A stretch of 64,000 bases of DNA from Symbiodinium kawagutii. Lineage: Eukaryota; Sar; Dinophyceae; Suessiales; Symbiodiniaceae. The stretch spans positions 134,077-198,076 of the forward strand of contig VSDK01011733.1 in assembly GCA_009767595.1 (NCBI GenBank), read 5' to 3'. Below are positions 39,945 to 50,272 of this stretch, piece after piece. Numbering within the stretch: position 1 is the stretch's first letter; each line of letters begins with the position of its first letter. The notes under the pieces are model-generated. The model did no database searches and was not told where the DNA came from. It worked only from the letters and a program-made list of their open reading frames with translations. The position numbers were made by a program, and so were the translations under genes.

Positions 39945-40056
39945 TTGGCGCGGCTCTGCTGGGTCCAGGGCCCCGCGTGGATCCCGGGCCCGCCCGAACG
40001 GGCCTGGCCCCGGGGGGCGCCCCCTCGGGGGCGCCAGAGCCTTCCTCCGCGCGCAG
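39945..40056. other. Very GC-rich hairpin-prone block before an exon
   Basis: GGGCCCGCCCGAACGGGCC and GGGGGCGCCCCCTCGGGGGC form strong local stems and lead to the acceptor CGCGCGCAG. It could be coding in one frame (ARPNGPGPGGRPLGG) or be intron sequence. Confidence 0.45.
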
Positions 40057-40120
40057 GTTCAGTTGGAACGTGTGGTGCACTTCAGCGAGAACTGGCAAAG
40101 GGAGCTGCAGGATGCCAAAG
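40057..40120 (+). CDS. Strong candidate exon, unknown protein
   Basis: VQLERVVHFSENWQRELQ continues DAK between CCGCGCGCAG and CCAAAG|GTGGGC. It has good GC3 and consensus donor bases. Function unknown. Confidence 0.58.
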
Positions 40121-40189
40121 GTGGGCGAAGCGGCGAAGCCATGGTGGTGGCTTTGGGCCGAGAAATGGTGCCGAAAAGTGGGGATTTTA

Positions 40190-40800
40190 ATGGTGATTTT
40201 CATGACCCATTAGTGGCTTATTGGTGATTAATGGTGATTAATGGTGAGTCATGGGGATTTTATTGATGATTTCAATGGTGATTTTGATGGTGATGATTGT
40301 TTATCACCATTATGGTGATGAAGACGGTGATTTTAATGGTGATCAGTAGTGATTAATGATGATTATTGGTGATTTTAATGATGATTAATGACCCATTACT
40401 GGCTTATTGGTGATTAATGGTGATTATTGGCAATCATCATGGTGAATTTATTGGTGATTTCAATGGTGATTTTGATGGTGATGATTGTTCATCACCATGA
40501 TTCATAATGATTTTAGTGGTGATCAGTGATGAATGATGACTATTGGTGATTATGATGATTGTTGTGAAATGGTGATTAATATGAAGGGCCATCATGGTGA
40601 TTCATGGTGAGTGATGGTGATGATTTATGATGATTGTTATTGATGAATGATTAGGTTGCAAAAGAATATTGGTGAATGTGGGTGATTTATGATTGATTAT
40701 TGGTGAATGTTGGTGATCTATGATTGATGATTGGTTTATGATTGATTATTGGTGAATGTTGGTGATTTATGATTATTGACTATTGATGGTGATGTGGTGA
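40190..40800. repeat. TGATTTTAATGGTGATTT tract
   Basis: Plus-strand TGATGG/TGGTGATT words are dense for about 600 bp after the exon, including a ~100-bp inexact duplication (40,200-40,330 and 40,385-40,510). Confidence 0.75.
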
Positions 40801-40884
40801 TGAGTCATTGACCAAGGGCTCATGGGGGTTGATCAGGCTGATGGCTGACGCGCCAGCGACATGGTGATGGTTAGAACGGTATTT

Positions 40885-41121
40885 GGCTGTGGGTCAAGCA
40901 GTTAACCAACCAACCAATGGTGATTTCTAGCTGGTTCTGGTTAAGCTGGTTGATAATAGGGTATAATAAGCAACAATAGTAGGCATATACCAGCTATACA
41001 TGGCGAGCTGGGTCAAGGCTTTAACCAACCAACTACTGGGGGATTTCCACCAACAATTTCATAGGGAAAACAATGGTTAGCAGGGGGGTACCAGGGGGAC
41101 TAGGGGTTTTGACCCACTGCC
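40885..41121. mobile_element. Family A element, ATTT duplication
   Basis: GGCTGTGGGTC and GACCCACTGCC ends are flanked by ATTT. An internal family A-type boundary (CATGGCGAGCTGGGTC, about 41,001) shows it is composite. Collapse restores DMVMVRTVFGCYWYVTSQ. Confidence 0.8.
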
Positions 41122-41161
41122 ATTTGGCTGTTATTGGTATGTCACTTCGCAAGCAACAATT

Positions 41162-41259
41162 GGTGGTTTCTCAAAATAGGGGGCCACCAAAATTTGTTGG
41201 CTGCGTACTACAAATGGTCAATATTGGATGATTTGGGGGTACCCCCCATTTTGAAAAGC
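41162..41259. mobile_element. Family D inverted-repeat element
   Basis: GGTGGTTTCTCAAAATAGGGG faces CCCCATTTTGAAAAGCCCC. Confidence 0.65.
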
Positions 41260-41482
41260 CCCTGTATTTCAGTTAACAAGCAACAGTTCATCAAGTTAAG
41301 GATGATCAACCACCATTAATACGAAACTGACTGACACTATTGTGGTTGAGAATCATTGTGAACCATAGTGGTTGGGAATGATTTGTTGTGGGTTGGATAA
41401 TGATTATCGTTGATCCAAGCAATTGTTGTTGTTTAATGATGATTAATGGACAGCGATTGATGCGCAACAATCACCGAGATAT

Positions 41483-41594
41483 GGCTGTGGGTCAAAACCT
41501 GTACACCTGGTTCCCCCATCATTAAGCATTGTTTTCCCACTACTTTTGTTGGTTTTGATCAACCATTATTGTTCATTCATATTGACCCATAGCC
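41483..41594. mobile_element. Family A element, ATAT duplication, interrupting an open frame
   Basis: GGCTGTGGGTC and GACCCATAGCC ends are flanked by ATAT. Collapsing one ATAT joins RLMRNNHRDI to VSRMHTLRWLIGW in frame. Confidence 0.8.
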
Positions 41595-41671
41595 ATATTG
41601 TGAGCAGAATGCATACACTTCGCTGGTTGATTGGCTGGGTGGTTTGTTGTGAGTGGAAGCTCTTGGTCTAG

Positions 41672-41722
41672 CTGGACGATCACTTTGATGAGTTTGTATC
41701 GCAAGCAGCCTTCGCTACTTAG
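41672..41722 (+). CDS. Short candidate exon
   Basis: LDDHFDEFVSQAAFAT follows the acceptor TTGGTCTAG and runs into TACTTAGACGTGCACCCCC, which resembles the left end of the family G element at 46,967. Confidence 0.42.
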   Translation: MDDHFDEFVSQAAFAT

Positions 41723-41754
41723 ACGTGCACCCCCACTTGGTGACTGGATAATGC

Positions 41755-41876
41755 TAACCCAGGATTAATAAACCCCTGGTTGATCAATAGGGAGTATCCC
41801 CCAAAAGCCTTGGTTTTCCATCAAAATGGAAACCCTCCAATTAATCAACCTGGGGTTTAGCTTCATCCTGGGTTAA
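41755..41876. mobile_element. Inverted-repeat element with TAACCCAGGATTAATAAACCCC arms
   Basis: TAACCCAGGATTAATAAACC faces GGTTTAGCTTCATCCTGGGTTA. A related half-copy is at 21,856-21,885. Confidence 0.65.
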
Positions 41877-42233
41877 AATTACCTGTTTATTTACAGTCAA
41901 AGCAGCATCATGCACCTTGTAGGCTTCCTAACTATGCTGATATCTCAGGGAACCCGGGAACGGATGGCTGGTGATAGCCAACAATGGCATTGTTCAAGGC
42001 CATGGTGTACCGCAGTAACTGGACTGGTTTCCGTATGAACATAATGGCTATTACTACGTAATATTATTATTAGCTAGTAATAGCTATCAGTATTAGTTAG
42101 TATTAATAGCCTATGAACATAATTAACTAGTCCATTATTAACAACTATTGGTTAGTAGTTATGTTGATAGTTCATAAGAATAGTTATTGACCATAATGGA
42201 CTAGTTAATTATGGCTATTAGTATTATTAGTTA

Positions 42234-42353
42234 CAAGGTGGGCCCCCTTAGTTAGCTAACTTGGCTTATAACTAGGGTAACTACTAGTTATGGTAGATAT
42301 AACTATAGTTAAATGGCTTATTAATCAACTTGTAACTAGGGGGCCCCACCTTG
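42234..42353. mobile_element. Family B element, TA duplication
   Basis: CAAGGTGGGCCCCCTTAG faces GGGGGCCCCACCTTG; TA on both sides. The right flank is TAAC, so the element's own TAG acceptor is absent here. Confidence 0.82.
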
Positions 42354-42479
42354 TAACATAATGGCTATTATTAGTTTGTAGGTACCACCATTGAACTGGA
42401 CAAACCATAGTAACCATCAAGCTGTTTATGTTGGTCCAGAACCATCTTACAATTAGCCATCAGAATTAGCTGGTCCAAC

Positions 42480-43540
42480 CAACCAGAACTAGCTGGTCAA
42501 CCACCAACCAACCACTAAACAAGCATCAACCATTCACTAACCAACCACTAACCAACCATCAACCAACCACGAAGCAACCATGAACCAAATATCAACCAAT
42601 CATTTACCAACCAGTAACCGACCCCAAAAATCATCAGTAACCACCCCTGGCAGCTCCAAATCGCTCCCCCTTTAAAGGACTAGGGCAGGATACGCCTGGC
42701 TCCAAGCAGCTCCCTCCCGATGATTACCAACACCATACCAGCCTTGTACATCCAAGTAGCCGACAATTGATTCATTGGTCAACCACCAGTAACCAACCAT
42801 TCTCAAACATTATCCAATGATTAAATTATTCCATAGCAATCATTAACAAATGGTTGGTTGACTAATATTTTTAAGAGGGGTTGAAACCACCAACCAGAAT
42901 CATTAAGCAATTAATTAACCCATCATTTACCATCAATTATAACGTTATAACTTATAACCATGAAGCATTATAACCATTCTAAAACCATTATAACCATGAA
43001 ACCATTAGCCAATCATCAACCAATCATTAACCAATGATTAACCATGATTAGCCATTATTCACCATCATTAAGGACTGGTAGAATCATTAGCTATGGTCAT
43101 TGCCGTTGATTACTAAAAAACCATTAACCATTAACCATAACTTTCGGGGCCCCCTATTTTAACAAACATCCACATAGTAGTTGGTATATCTCATATGATT
43201 GTTGGTTATCATTTCCAATTAATCGTCAACCAATCATTAACTATTAGCCGCAAACCATTAATCTTTAATTGTTGAGATCATTAACCGTATTGACCATCAA
43301 CACCACAATAACCATTAAAACCATTAACCACTAAAACCATTATCATCATTATTAACATCATCATTAGCCACTATGAAACATTATCAACCATCAATTAAGC
43401 CATGGTTAATGGCTAAGCAATCATAAACCCATGGACGTAGGTAAAAACCGTTGTAACCATGAACCATTATAACCATTGTATAACCATTAGAATCATTATC
43501 AACCAATGGTTCACCAATCATTAACCAATCGACAATCAAC
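42480..43540. repeat. AACCATCA / AACCAATCATTAACC tract
   Basis: About 1 kb of AACCAACCA and AACCATCATT words leads up to the 43.54-kb exon. No coding signal except a possible GC-rich patch at 42,640-42,720. Confidence 0.7.
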
Positions 43541-43542
43541 AG

Positions 43543-43694
43543 ATCACCAGTCGCACTCGATCCAGACGACTTGGCAGAGCTGGGCATGGAGGTTTTGAAC
43601 TCCACGGGTCACCCGTTGCTGGGCGCGTTGATTGCAACGGCGCGCGTTGCCAACGGCGTGTCCTGGGGCGCAGCTGGTGGCCGCAGAGATGATG
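43543..43694 (+). CDS. Strong candidate exon, unknown protein
   Basis: SPVALDPDDLAELGMEVL continues NSTGHPLLGALIATARV and ANGVSWGAAGGRRD. The acceptor is ATCAACAG and a donor such as ATGATG|GTGAAA is likely. The hydrophobic LLGALIATARVANG stretch may be a helix. The family is not recognised. Confidence 0.6.
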
Positions 43695-43739
43695 GTGAAA
43701 CCAATGCTTCACCTGAGATCGCGCTTGGATGATGGTGAA

Positions 43740-44680
43740 CCATTGGTTCATCACCAAGGATGGTGAAGCCCAAAAATCTGGTAATAAACCATGATGGTTC
43801 TATCATTCAAGTGAATGATGAACCCCAAAATGGACTTCAAAACTCATTGCCATCATGTTTTATTACTAGTACTTAAATGAGGTGAACCCCAAAAATCCTT
43901 CTAGATATGGGCATGTGCCAAGCCATGGGGTAACCAATGGGCCCCACAAAGGAAACTGGGGGTACGCCTATTTTGGCACATGAAAGATGATTTGGGGGTC
44001 GCCTATGAAGTGAGAAAAAGCCTAAATGATGGTCAATACTGGTTAAACACGGCCAATTCTGGTTGATTGGTGGCTGATGACATTAAATGGATGGTTAATG
44101 CTCATTCACAACGGCCAATTCTAGTGAATAATGATGGCTAATGATTGATGGTAAGATGGTTCCAAACCAACTAGAGTCAAAAACAGGTTGATGGTTAATG
44201 GTGAATGATGGCGACTGAGAATATGGTTGATACTGATGAATACTAATATTCAAGAACATGGCTGATAATGGTCAATCATGGTTCATATGCTCATCGAAGC
44301 TCATCGAATGGTTAAGTTAAGAATAATCAATGAATGTCTGATAAATACCTCGTAAATTGATACAGTACCCCAAGGTCAGTTTCTGGTAAATGACCAGCAA
44401 TAGTGGACTTAAATAGTGGTAAATAGTAGTGATTAAAGCATGGCTACCGATGGTTCATAATGATTGATCACCAACAGGAATCAACAAGGGGCGTTGATGG
44501 TTGATGGTTCGTGGATGGTAAATTGGTGGTTGATGATTGGTGATTACCTCATGAAGGTTGAATGACGGTTCCATGATAGGTAAATGACGGTCAAATTGTG
44601 CATATTTAGCGGGGATTGAACGAACAAGGGCAAATGATGGCTGATACGGTGCATTGAAAAGTAAAGCAACTTGGTTGATA
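43740..44680. repeat. TGATGGTTAATGGT tract
   Basis: Plus-strand TGATGGT/TGGTTGA words follow the exon. No coding islands seen. Confidence 0.6.
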
Positions 44681-45224
44681 TCAATATTAAGACCTGGATG
44701 ATTCACGATGGACCCCAGCTACACTCTGACAATGACCATATTTGGCAGGAAGCCAACAATTGTTGTTGATACAGACATCATGATGGATCAAGACACATCA
44801 TGATGTTTAAAATCATCTTTAATCACTGTTACTCATGGCTGATCATCCAACAAAATTGGTGTTCAATGATGGTTGATTCGCAGGATGCCCATCATTTGTC
44901 GATTCTGTACCTTCATTCTGCAACGTACCGTTATGACCTGAACGATAGTTAACCCTTGGTGGCAATCATCATCACACAGAATCTACTACTATCAAGATGG
45001 TTGAACAATATTGGTAATCATAGTAAATCGTAATTGATAGTCAGAATCTATTATTCAGATGATTTACCATGAGCCAACACTTGCCCATCAGTCAGCGATA
45101 AACTAGTCGCTACTATCAAGATTTGTTTTATAAACATGAATTAGCACACACATTGACCATGGTGTAGCAATCATCATGAATCCTTAATGAACCTTAAGTA
45201 TCATTCAAACATTGGTCCAGCTAG

Positions 45225-45260
45225 GTCCCATGTCGGAAGATGAAATGGTGTCCCAGCTGG
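45225..45260 (+). CDS. Short candidate exon, possibly with an initiator Met
   Basis: VPMSEDEMVSQLG lies between GCTAG and CTGG|GTTAAT. The ATG at 45,230 could be a translation start, but nothing else supports a gene start here. Confidence 0.42.
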
Positions 45261-45338
45261 GTTAATCAATCATTTCTGATGATTAATCAATCATTTACAC
45301 ACAACAATCTCTTTAACCATTGTTTTCCCGTGTCCCCG

Positions 45339-45507
45339 CATTGGCTGAAGGGTCAGTACTTGGAGAAGCATCCTGCTTGCTCAGGTTGCCCACGCTCGTG
45401 TCCCCTCCCTTTCTGGGAGGCGTTTCTCCTCTTGGGCGTCGTGACAGCAGAGTTGACGCGCATTTTTATAGCAGGTTTCGTTGGGCGATTGTCACGGTTA
45501 CACTCCG
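45339..45507 (+). CDS. Candidate exon with a hydrophobic segment
   Basis: HWLKGQYLEKHPACSGCP continues LPFWEAFLLLGVVTAEL and FIAGFVGRLSRL up to CTCCG|GTCATC. FLLLGVVTAELTRIFIAGFV could span a membrane. A second frame (ALAEGSVLGEASCLLRLP) is open too. Confidence 0.42.
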
Positions 45508-45720
45508 GTCATCTAACATCGCGATGGAAAATCACCATTTTTCTAGGGAAACCCTGGGAATTCAGCTAGAACTGGTGGATTTTCCATTGCTACAAAGTGG
45601 GCCCCCAACCACTTGTAGGTTTGTTTATGACTAATCTAACTAGGGTTAACTACCAGTTGTAAGGGTTATAACCCAACTTATAGGTGGTTGGGGGCCCACT
45701 TTGTATGTTAGATCGCCAGA
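45500..45720. mobile_element. Family C element containing a nested family B element
   Basis: Family C arms CACTCCGGTCATCTAAC and GTTAGATCGCCAGAGGG surround a complete family B insertion at 45,593-45,703 flanked by TA. Confidence 0.75.
45593..45703. mobile_element. Family B element nested in family C
   Basis: CAAAGTGGGCCCCCAACCAC faces GTGGTTGGGGGCCCACTTTG, with TA both sides. It splits the family C word CATTGC-TATGTTAG, which shows insertion order. Confidence 0.85.
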
Positions 45721-45723
45721 GGG

Positions 45724-45828
45724 TACACTCCGGTAAATCAAGATGGCTGGCTGGAAAATCACCATAAAGAAACCCTAGGAAATGATTCATGTATGGTGGC
45801 TTGTCCATTGCCTTGTTGAATTCCCAGA
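45724..45828. mobile_element. Second family C element, adjacent
   Basis: CACTCCGGTAAATC and TTGAATTCCCAGAGGG ends; it shares the TACACTCCG boundary with the preceding family C element and ends in GGGTAG. Confidence 0.6.
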
Positions 45829-46298
45829 GGGTAGCCTCTAGTCACCTGGCGAAATCAGCATTGAAACCTCGGAAACCAGCTTCTAAAGAGTGGAATTTCG
45901 CCAGCTTCACCTGAGGTGAATTTGGATCGTATGAGCGACGGTCGGTATTGTGATTATTCGCATGCACATTCCCTTGATGAAGGGGATGGCCCTCCGACTG
46001 GTGAACTGTAGAGTTCTACAATGCTCGGAATTAGAAATGTCAACCGCGATCGTACTAGTTGGTTTTTTGCATCATAAACCAGTTGATGAAGCATCATTTG
46101 GCGGGTGGTTTAGGGGGCAACGTGCACTGGGTAGATCACCAAGCATCATTAAGCATGATGATTATACAGTTATCACCGTCACCGTCATAGAAACATCATA
46201 CACTGGAAACACGGTTCAGAAGCTTTTGGCATTGAACATCCATGCTTTTGAACATCCATGATTACATAACTATATAATCATCCTTCATTGGCACGCAT

Positions 46299-46436
46299 CC
46301 ATTTTTGGCTTTGTTCAACGGGTGGGGGGGCAGCAACCGCGAGTTGACACCTGTGCCGGAGATGAAGTGCCACAGGTCGCAACAGTTGGGTGGCTGGGTT
46401 CCCAGCAGCAAGATTTTCATAGGCAACTGGATAGAG
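46299..46436 (+). CDS. Strong candidate exon, unknown protein
   Basis: PFLALFNGWGGSNRELTP continues VPEMKCHRSQQLGGWVPS and SKIFIGNWIE to ATAGAG|GTTTTC. GC3 is about 33 of 45. The opposing 86-codon minus ORF is a shadow on this evidence. Confidence 0.58.
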
Positions 46437-46857
46437 GTTTTCCGGTACCAGCACGACTAGCGGCTTATGACCAATGGTAACCCCAAATTGGTGGCTCATA
46501 GGATTTGGTGCTTTCTCAAGCCAGTTTGGGGACCCCAAAGTTATGGATGGAACTTATTGACGTGGCAGATTTACCATCATTGATGGTGGTTTCTTCAGTC
46601 ATGTTTCCTGAAAAACCAAGTGGTTGAGTGGTGGAAGTGATTGGGATTACTGGGTGCAGCAAGACACGAAGTGAGAACATGTGGTGAATTGTGAAGCGAC
46701 CCACAGTTATGGCGCAACAGGAAATTGCAGCAACGACTGACAACACTGATAACTGATACTAACTGATTAATTACCTGAAGTATAAATGGGATCGCTTCTC
46801 CAGCGCGCTACACTGATTTCCAGCTGTTGTTTCATACCACCCGACAGCGTAATACAG

Positions 46858-46970
46858 CTGGAAGGCACTGCCACTGCCAATAGGTATAGATCATCTGCAA
46901 AATCATCTACTTCTATGGTGGAAAATCCAGGCAGCCGTGGATGATCCAGCCGGTTATGAGCGGGTACTTG
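46858..46970 (+). CDS. Strong candidate exon upstream of the family G intron
   Basis: WKALPLPIGIDHLQNHLL continues LWWKIQAAVDDPAGYERV. The acceptor is GTAATACAG. The exon ends TACTTG, where the family G element begins. Its frame joins the 47,078 exon exactly. Confidence 0.62.
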
Positions 46971-47077
46971 GATGTGCACCCCCACTTAGTAAGTGATCAT
47001 TGACCATGGTTTCTAGGGGTTATAGGCTACCTTATAGGGCTTATAACCATGGTTATAGCCCCAGGTGCACATCCAAG
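46967..47077 (+). mobile_element. Family G element serving as a candidate GA-AG intron
   Basis: CTTGGATGTGCACCCCC faces GGTGCACATCCAAG with TA on both sides. Splicing 46,971-47,077 (GATGTG...CCAAG) gives one open frame, YERVL-VTSHIFGARF. GA donors are documented in dinoflagellates. The nearby GT (CGG|GTACTT) breaks the frame. Confidence 0.55.
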
Positions 47078-47232
47078 TAACGAGCCACATTTTCGGCGCT
47101 CGATTCCCAGGCCATGTGACGTCACTTGTCACCGGGCCGAGGATTGGTGCTCATGTCTCCGAGGAAGACTTCCCGCTGCATGTCAAGAGCTTTCCGCACG
47201 AGGCGTGGGGGGAAGACAACAAGAAATGTTGA
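47078..47232 (+). CDS. Strong candidate exon, unknown protein
   Basis: VTSHIFGARFPGHVTSLV continues TGPRIGAHVSEEDFPLH and VKSFPHEAWGEDNKK, reaching TGA 47,230. A donor GAGATG|GTTACG at 47,237 marks the start of a family A fragment. No domain is recognised. Confidence 0.62.
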
Positions 47233-47320
47233 GATGGTTACGGGTCAATATTAACCAACTAATAATGGTGGTTAACAACCAACAAAGCAAATAATGGTTA
47301 ATGATGGGGAACCAGGGGTA

Positions 47321-47427
47321 AAAGGTGGGCCCCCCTAGGTATAACATGGTTTATAAGGCCACTTAACTATAGTTATATCTACCATAACTGGTAGTTACCC
47401 TAGTTATAACCCAATTTAGCCACCTTG
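47321..47427. mobile_element. Family B element joined to a family A fragment
   Basis: AAAGGTGGGCCCCCC faces CCACCTTG with TA on both sides. It truncates the family A sequence starting at 47,237 (GGTCAATATTAACCAAC). Confidence 0.65.
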
Positions 47428-47999
47428 TATGTGCCAAAATAGTGGTACCCCCCAAACCAATGGTTTCTGTTTGTAAAATGATCATTTTTTGGTTGGGCCG
47501 ATTGGTCATCCGTCATGGCTTGGCACATACCCAGATGGCGAAGTGGATCCAATCATAGGGGACCCAACTAGCTAGTAGGGGATATACCAACTATTTGACA
47601 GACATCTCCTTCAGTGATATTTTAGTTTGTGAATTGTTCAGTCATAATTCACTACAAAATTGCTCACCAATTACTTGGATATTGGCAATAGTTCACTAGT
47701 AACTCACTGGCCAGGCAAGACTCGATAATAATTCGCAGTTGACGATCAAGAAAACAGATACAACAATCTGCCACTTATTAAGAGTTCTTAACATTGCTAG
47801 ATATTGTTAACAAACTACCATTTCTCCACCACTAAGCAACATCACTGGTAATCTTACACCAGTTGGGTTAAGAACAACTCACTCGGTGGAAGACAATCAT
47901 CAACAGCAATAAGAGGTTGTCTGGTTGGGAAAGTGTGTGTGATTACCAGAAATAGGGAATATGTAAGAATCTGTATGAACTAATGAGGGAACTTGATAA

Positions 48000-48135
48000 T
48001 GATCATGATTGGTAGGTTGGTGGATTGGTGGGTGGGTGGGTTGATGGGTTGGTGGGTTGGTTGGTGAGTGAGTGCGTTGGTGGGTTGGTGGTTTGGTGAG
48101 TTGGTGGTTTGGTGGGTTGGTCGGTTGTTGTTTGG
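48000..48135. repeat. TTGGTGGGTTGG low-complexity tract
   Basis: GT-rich imperfect repeat of TTGGTGGG/TTGGTTGG. The minus ORF here (proline/threonine) is an artefact. Confidence 0.85.
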
Positions 48136-48177
48136 CAATTGCAATCACGGATAATCTCTTAGTGATCGATAGTGCAG

Positions 48178-48288
48178 AACCCAGATGGAAAGTCCGCCGG
48201 GGTTGTGAAGGGTTCCTTTTTGATTGGACAAACGAAGCAATACCAACATGTTCGGAGGGTTCTCCTGGGGTTCATAGGGTTCATTTGA
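48178..48288 (+). CDS. Candidate exon, two possible frames
   Basis: After GATAGTGCAG the frame NPDGKSAGVVKGSFLIGQ continues TKQYQHVRRVLLGFIGF to TGA 48,286. An alternative frame (WKVRRGCEGFLFDWTNEA) is open to 48,335. Confidence 0.45.
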   Translation, partial: NPDGKSAGVVKGSFLIGQTKQYQHVRRVLLGFIGFI

Positions 48289-48393
48289 AAAATTTCCGGC
48301 TGGAAAGTTTGACATGCAGATATACACTCTCGTAAACCCAAGCTTTTTGCGCTCCAAATCAACATAGTCTTACAGGTGAACCAGCTATTTTTC

Positions 48394-48449
48394 TATGGTG
48401 GAAACAACAACCACAGCAGTAGCAATAGGTACAAGACCAGCGATCATAT
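48394..48449 (+). CDS. Candidate exon interrupted by a family D element
   Basis: MVETTTTAVAIGTRPAI runs to the ATAT before the family D element and continues beyond it in the same frame. Confidence 0.48.
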
Positions 48450-48548
48450 GGGTGTTTTTCAAAATAGAGGGCCCCAAAAACATCCTAGATGAATCGTTTA
48501 AAGTAACAAACAACCTTTTCTGGGGGTTCCCTATTTTGAGAAGCCACC
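48450..48548. mobile_element. Family D element, ATAT duplication, interrupting an open frame
   Basis: GGGTGTTTTTCAAAATAG faces CCCTATTTTGAGAAGCCACC with ATAT on both sides. Removing it and one ATAT gives TRPAI-ISWYPPKTTGF. Confidence 0.8.
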
Positions 48549-48552
48549 ATAT

Positions 48553-48644
48553 CATGGTATCCTCCAAAAACAACGGGTTTTAAGACCCTCGCAGCTGCGG
48601 CCACCAATGAACCAAATCGTAAAACGACCATTTTTTCTTTCTGA
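48553..48644 (+). CDS. Candidate exon after the family D element
   Basis: SWYPPKTTGFKTLAAAAT continues NEPNRKTTIFSF to TGA 48,642. It is in frame with 48,394-48,449 after collapse of the duplication. Confidence 0.48.
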
Positions 48645-49209
48645 AAATTATGGTCAACAAAGGTTGATAATAATGAAACCGTTTGAAGCAATGGTACATA
48701 GTGGTTGATACGATTGATAAGAACCAATATTGAGTTTCAAAATAAGAAAACGGGTTGTTGGTTCTAAACATTTTCATTTTCACCAGTAATTATTAACAAA
48801 GGCATTAACCATCAACCAGAAAAAACATTCTTAGTTAGTATCCAGGGCTGATCAAGTTGATCAGGATAGTTTGGCTGGTGGTTTGGTTGACATCTTCTAT
48901 TTTCCCAATACTTGGGACAGTTGGTTGCAGTAAGATGCAGATTGCTCGCAGGGTTGAAACCACAAACCAGTAGCGGCTTTTGTATAGTTGCCATGGTCAC
49001 TCATGTAGAAGTGGTTCGCAATGATGTTAAACATGTAATGATTAATACCATTACCAACCATCACCAACCATTCTCAACCATCAACTGTATCATGGTTGAT
49101 TAACACATGGTTAGCAGTGAGCAATACTACCAGCGAATAGCAAGTATGGTCAACAACAATATAGCAATGGGTAAAGTACTCTTTGATCATGACTAGTTAC
49201 AATTATTGA

Positions 49210-49292
49210 CTATACTGACAGTATTATAGGCTATACTGACAGTATTATAGGCTATAATGATAGTATTATAGGCTATAATGATAGTATTATAG
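49210..49292. repeat. 21-bp tandem repeat, four copies
   Basis: CTATACTGACAGTATTATAG plus G occurs twice, then two copies with AATGAT replacing ACTGAC. Confidence 0.92.
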
Positions 49293-49340
49293 TATTACTA
49301 GCATTGACGATGGTTAATTAGTCGTTGATCATAGTCAATA

Positions 49341-49522
49341 CTGGTGGATTGAATTGTGAAGCGTGGCAATTCGACCAGCGATTTGACCACCATTTGAGTG
49401 TGCTTCAACCATGCAACATATGGTATACAACAGCAGCTGGTGACCCTGATGATCATGGCTTGAGGCCAGAGGGTCCCACCATTTCTTCACCCATAAGTCT
49501 AAAAGCATTTGGAAAAAGATGA
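49341..49522 (+). CDS. Candidate exon, unknown protein
   Basis: GGLNCEAWQFDQRFDHHL continues SVLQPCNIWYTTAAGDPD and HGLRPEGPTISSPISL to TGA 49,520. It is one of the longest continuous host-like frames. Function unknown. Confidence 0.5.
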
Positions 49523-49585
49523 TCAACCACAGCAGCATCAATTTGTTTGGAGATCCAAGGCATTGAAAAGATGACCCACAAACAT

Positions 49586-49697
49586 GGCTATGGGTCAAAA
49601 CCCCGTACCCCTGGTTCCCCATCATTAACCATTGTTTTCCCTTATTATTGTTGGTTATAAACCACCATTATTGGTTAGTTAATATTGACCCATAGCC
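49586..49697. mobile_element. Family A element, ACAT duplication
   Basis: GGCTATGGGTC and GACCCATAGCC ends flanked by ACAT. It separates the 49.34-kb and 49.70-kb coding islands. Confidence 0.85.
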
Positions 49698-49699
49698 AC

Positions 49700-49897
49700 A
49701 TGATCAACCAACCTGAGCCAACGCTGATTCCCATGCCCCGTGCCCCTCCCCTCACGGCTTATGGAAGGAACTCACGGCCTGCCTGGGACCCCATGGCCCA
49801 TGACCCACCGCCCTGGAGGCCTGTTCCAAGATGGGTGAGGCCATGCAGACCTGCCGCCTGGCCGTTGCCGCGTGAAGGAGGATATGGCAATGAGTGA
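49700..49897 (+). CDS. Candidate exon, proline-rich
   Basis: PTLIPMPRAPPLTAYGRN continues SRPAWDPMAHDPPPWRPV and PCRPAAWPLPREGGY to TGA 49,895. It looks like a disordered proline/arginine-rich segment and begins just after the family A element. Confidence 0.5.
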   Translation: MINQPEPTLIPMPRAPPLTAYGRNSRPAWDPMAHDPPPWRPVPRWVRPCRPAAWPLPREGGYGNE

Positions 49898-49941
49898 AAC
49901 TCAACGGCTTCATGGGGGATAATCGCCAGCAATAATAGGGA

Positions 49942-50272
49942 AAACAATAGTTAGTTTGTTAGTTGGTTAGTTATTTAGTTAGTTAGTGAGTAAGTTAGTT
50001 CGTTTGTTAGTTAGTTAGTTTGTTTGTTTGTTACTTTGTTAGTTAGTTGGTTTGTTTGTTAGTGAGTGAGTTAGTTACTTTGTTAGTGAGTGAGTTAGTT
50101 TGTTTGTTTGTTAGTTACTTTGTTAGTAACTGAGTTAGTTAGTGAGTGAGTTAGTTACTTAGTTAGTTAGTTAGTTAGTTAGTTAGTTGTTCCACGACTA
50201 AAAACAGTTAGTAATAGGGAAAACGATTGTTTGTTTGTTTGTTTGTTTGTTTGTTTGTTTGTTTGTTTGCTT
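49942..50272. repeat. TTAG / TTTG tetranucleotide arrays
   Basis: TTAGTTAG, TTTGTTTG and GAGTGAGT mixtures, then a purer (TTTG)n at 50,228-50,272. No coding signal. Confidence 0.93.

Noticed and set aside
39574..40227. 217-codon plus ORF crossing the right LTR
   Set aside because: It spans the retroelement boundary, so it cannot be one ancient gene. Only its 40,057-40,120 part is supported as an exon.
46767..46985. Minus ORF with VDDFADDLYLL as a reverse-transcriptase fragment
   Set aside because: The resemblance is short, and the plus-strand frame over the same bases joins a downstream exon across the family G element.
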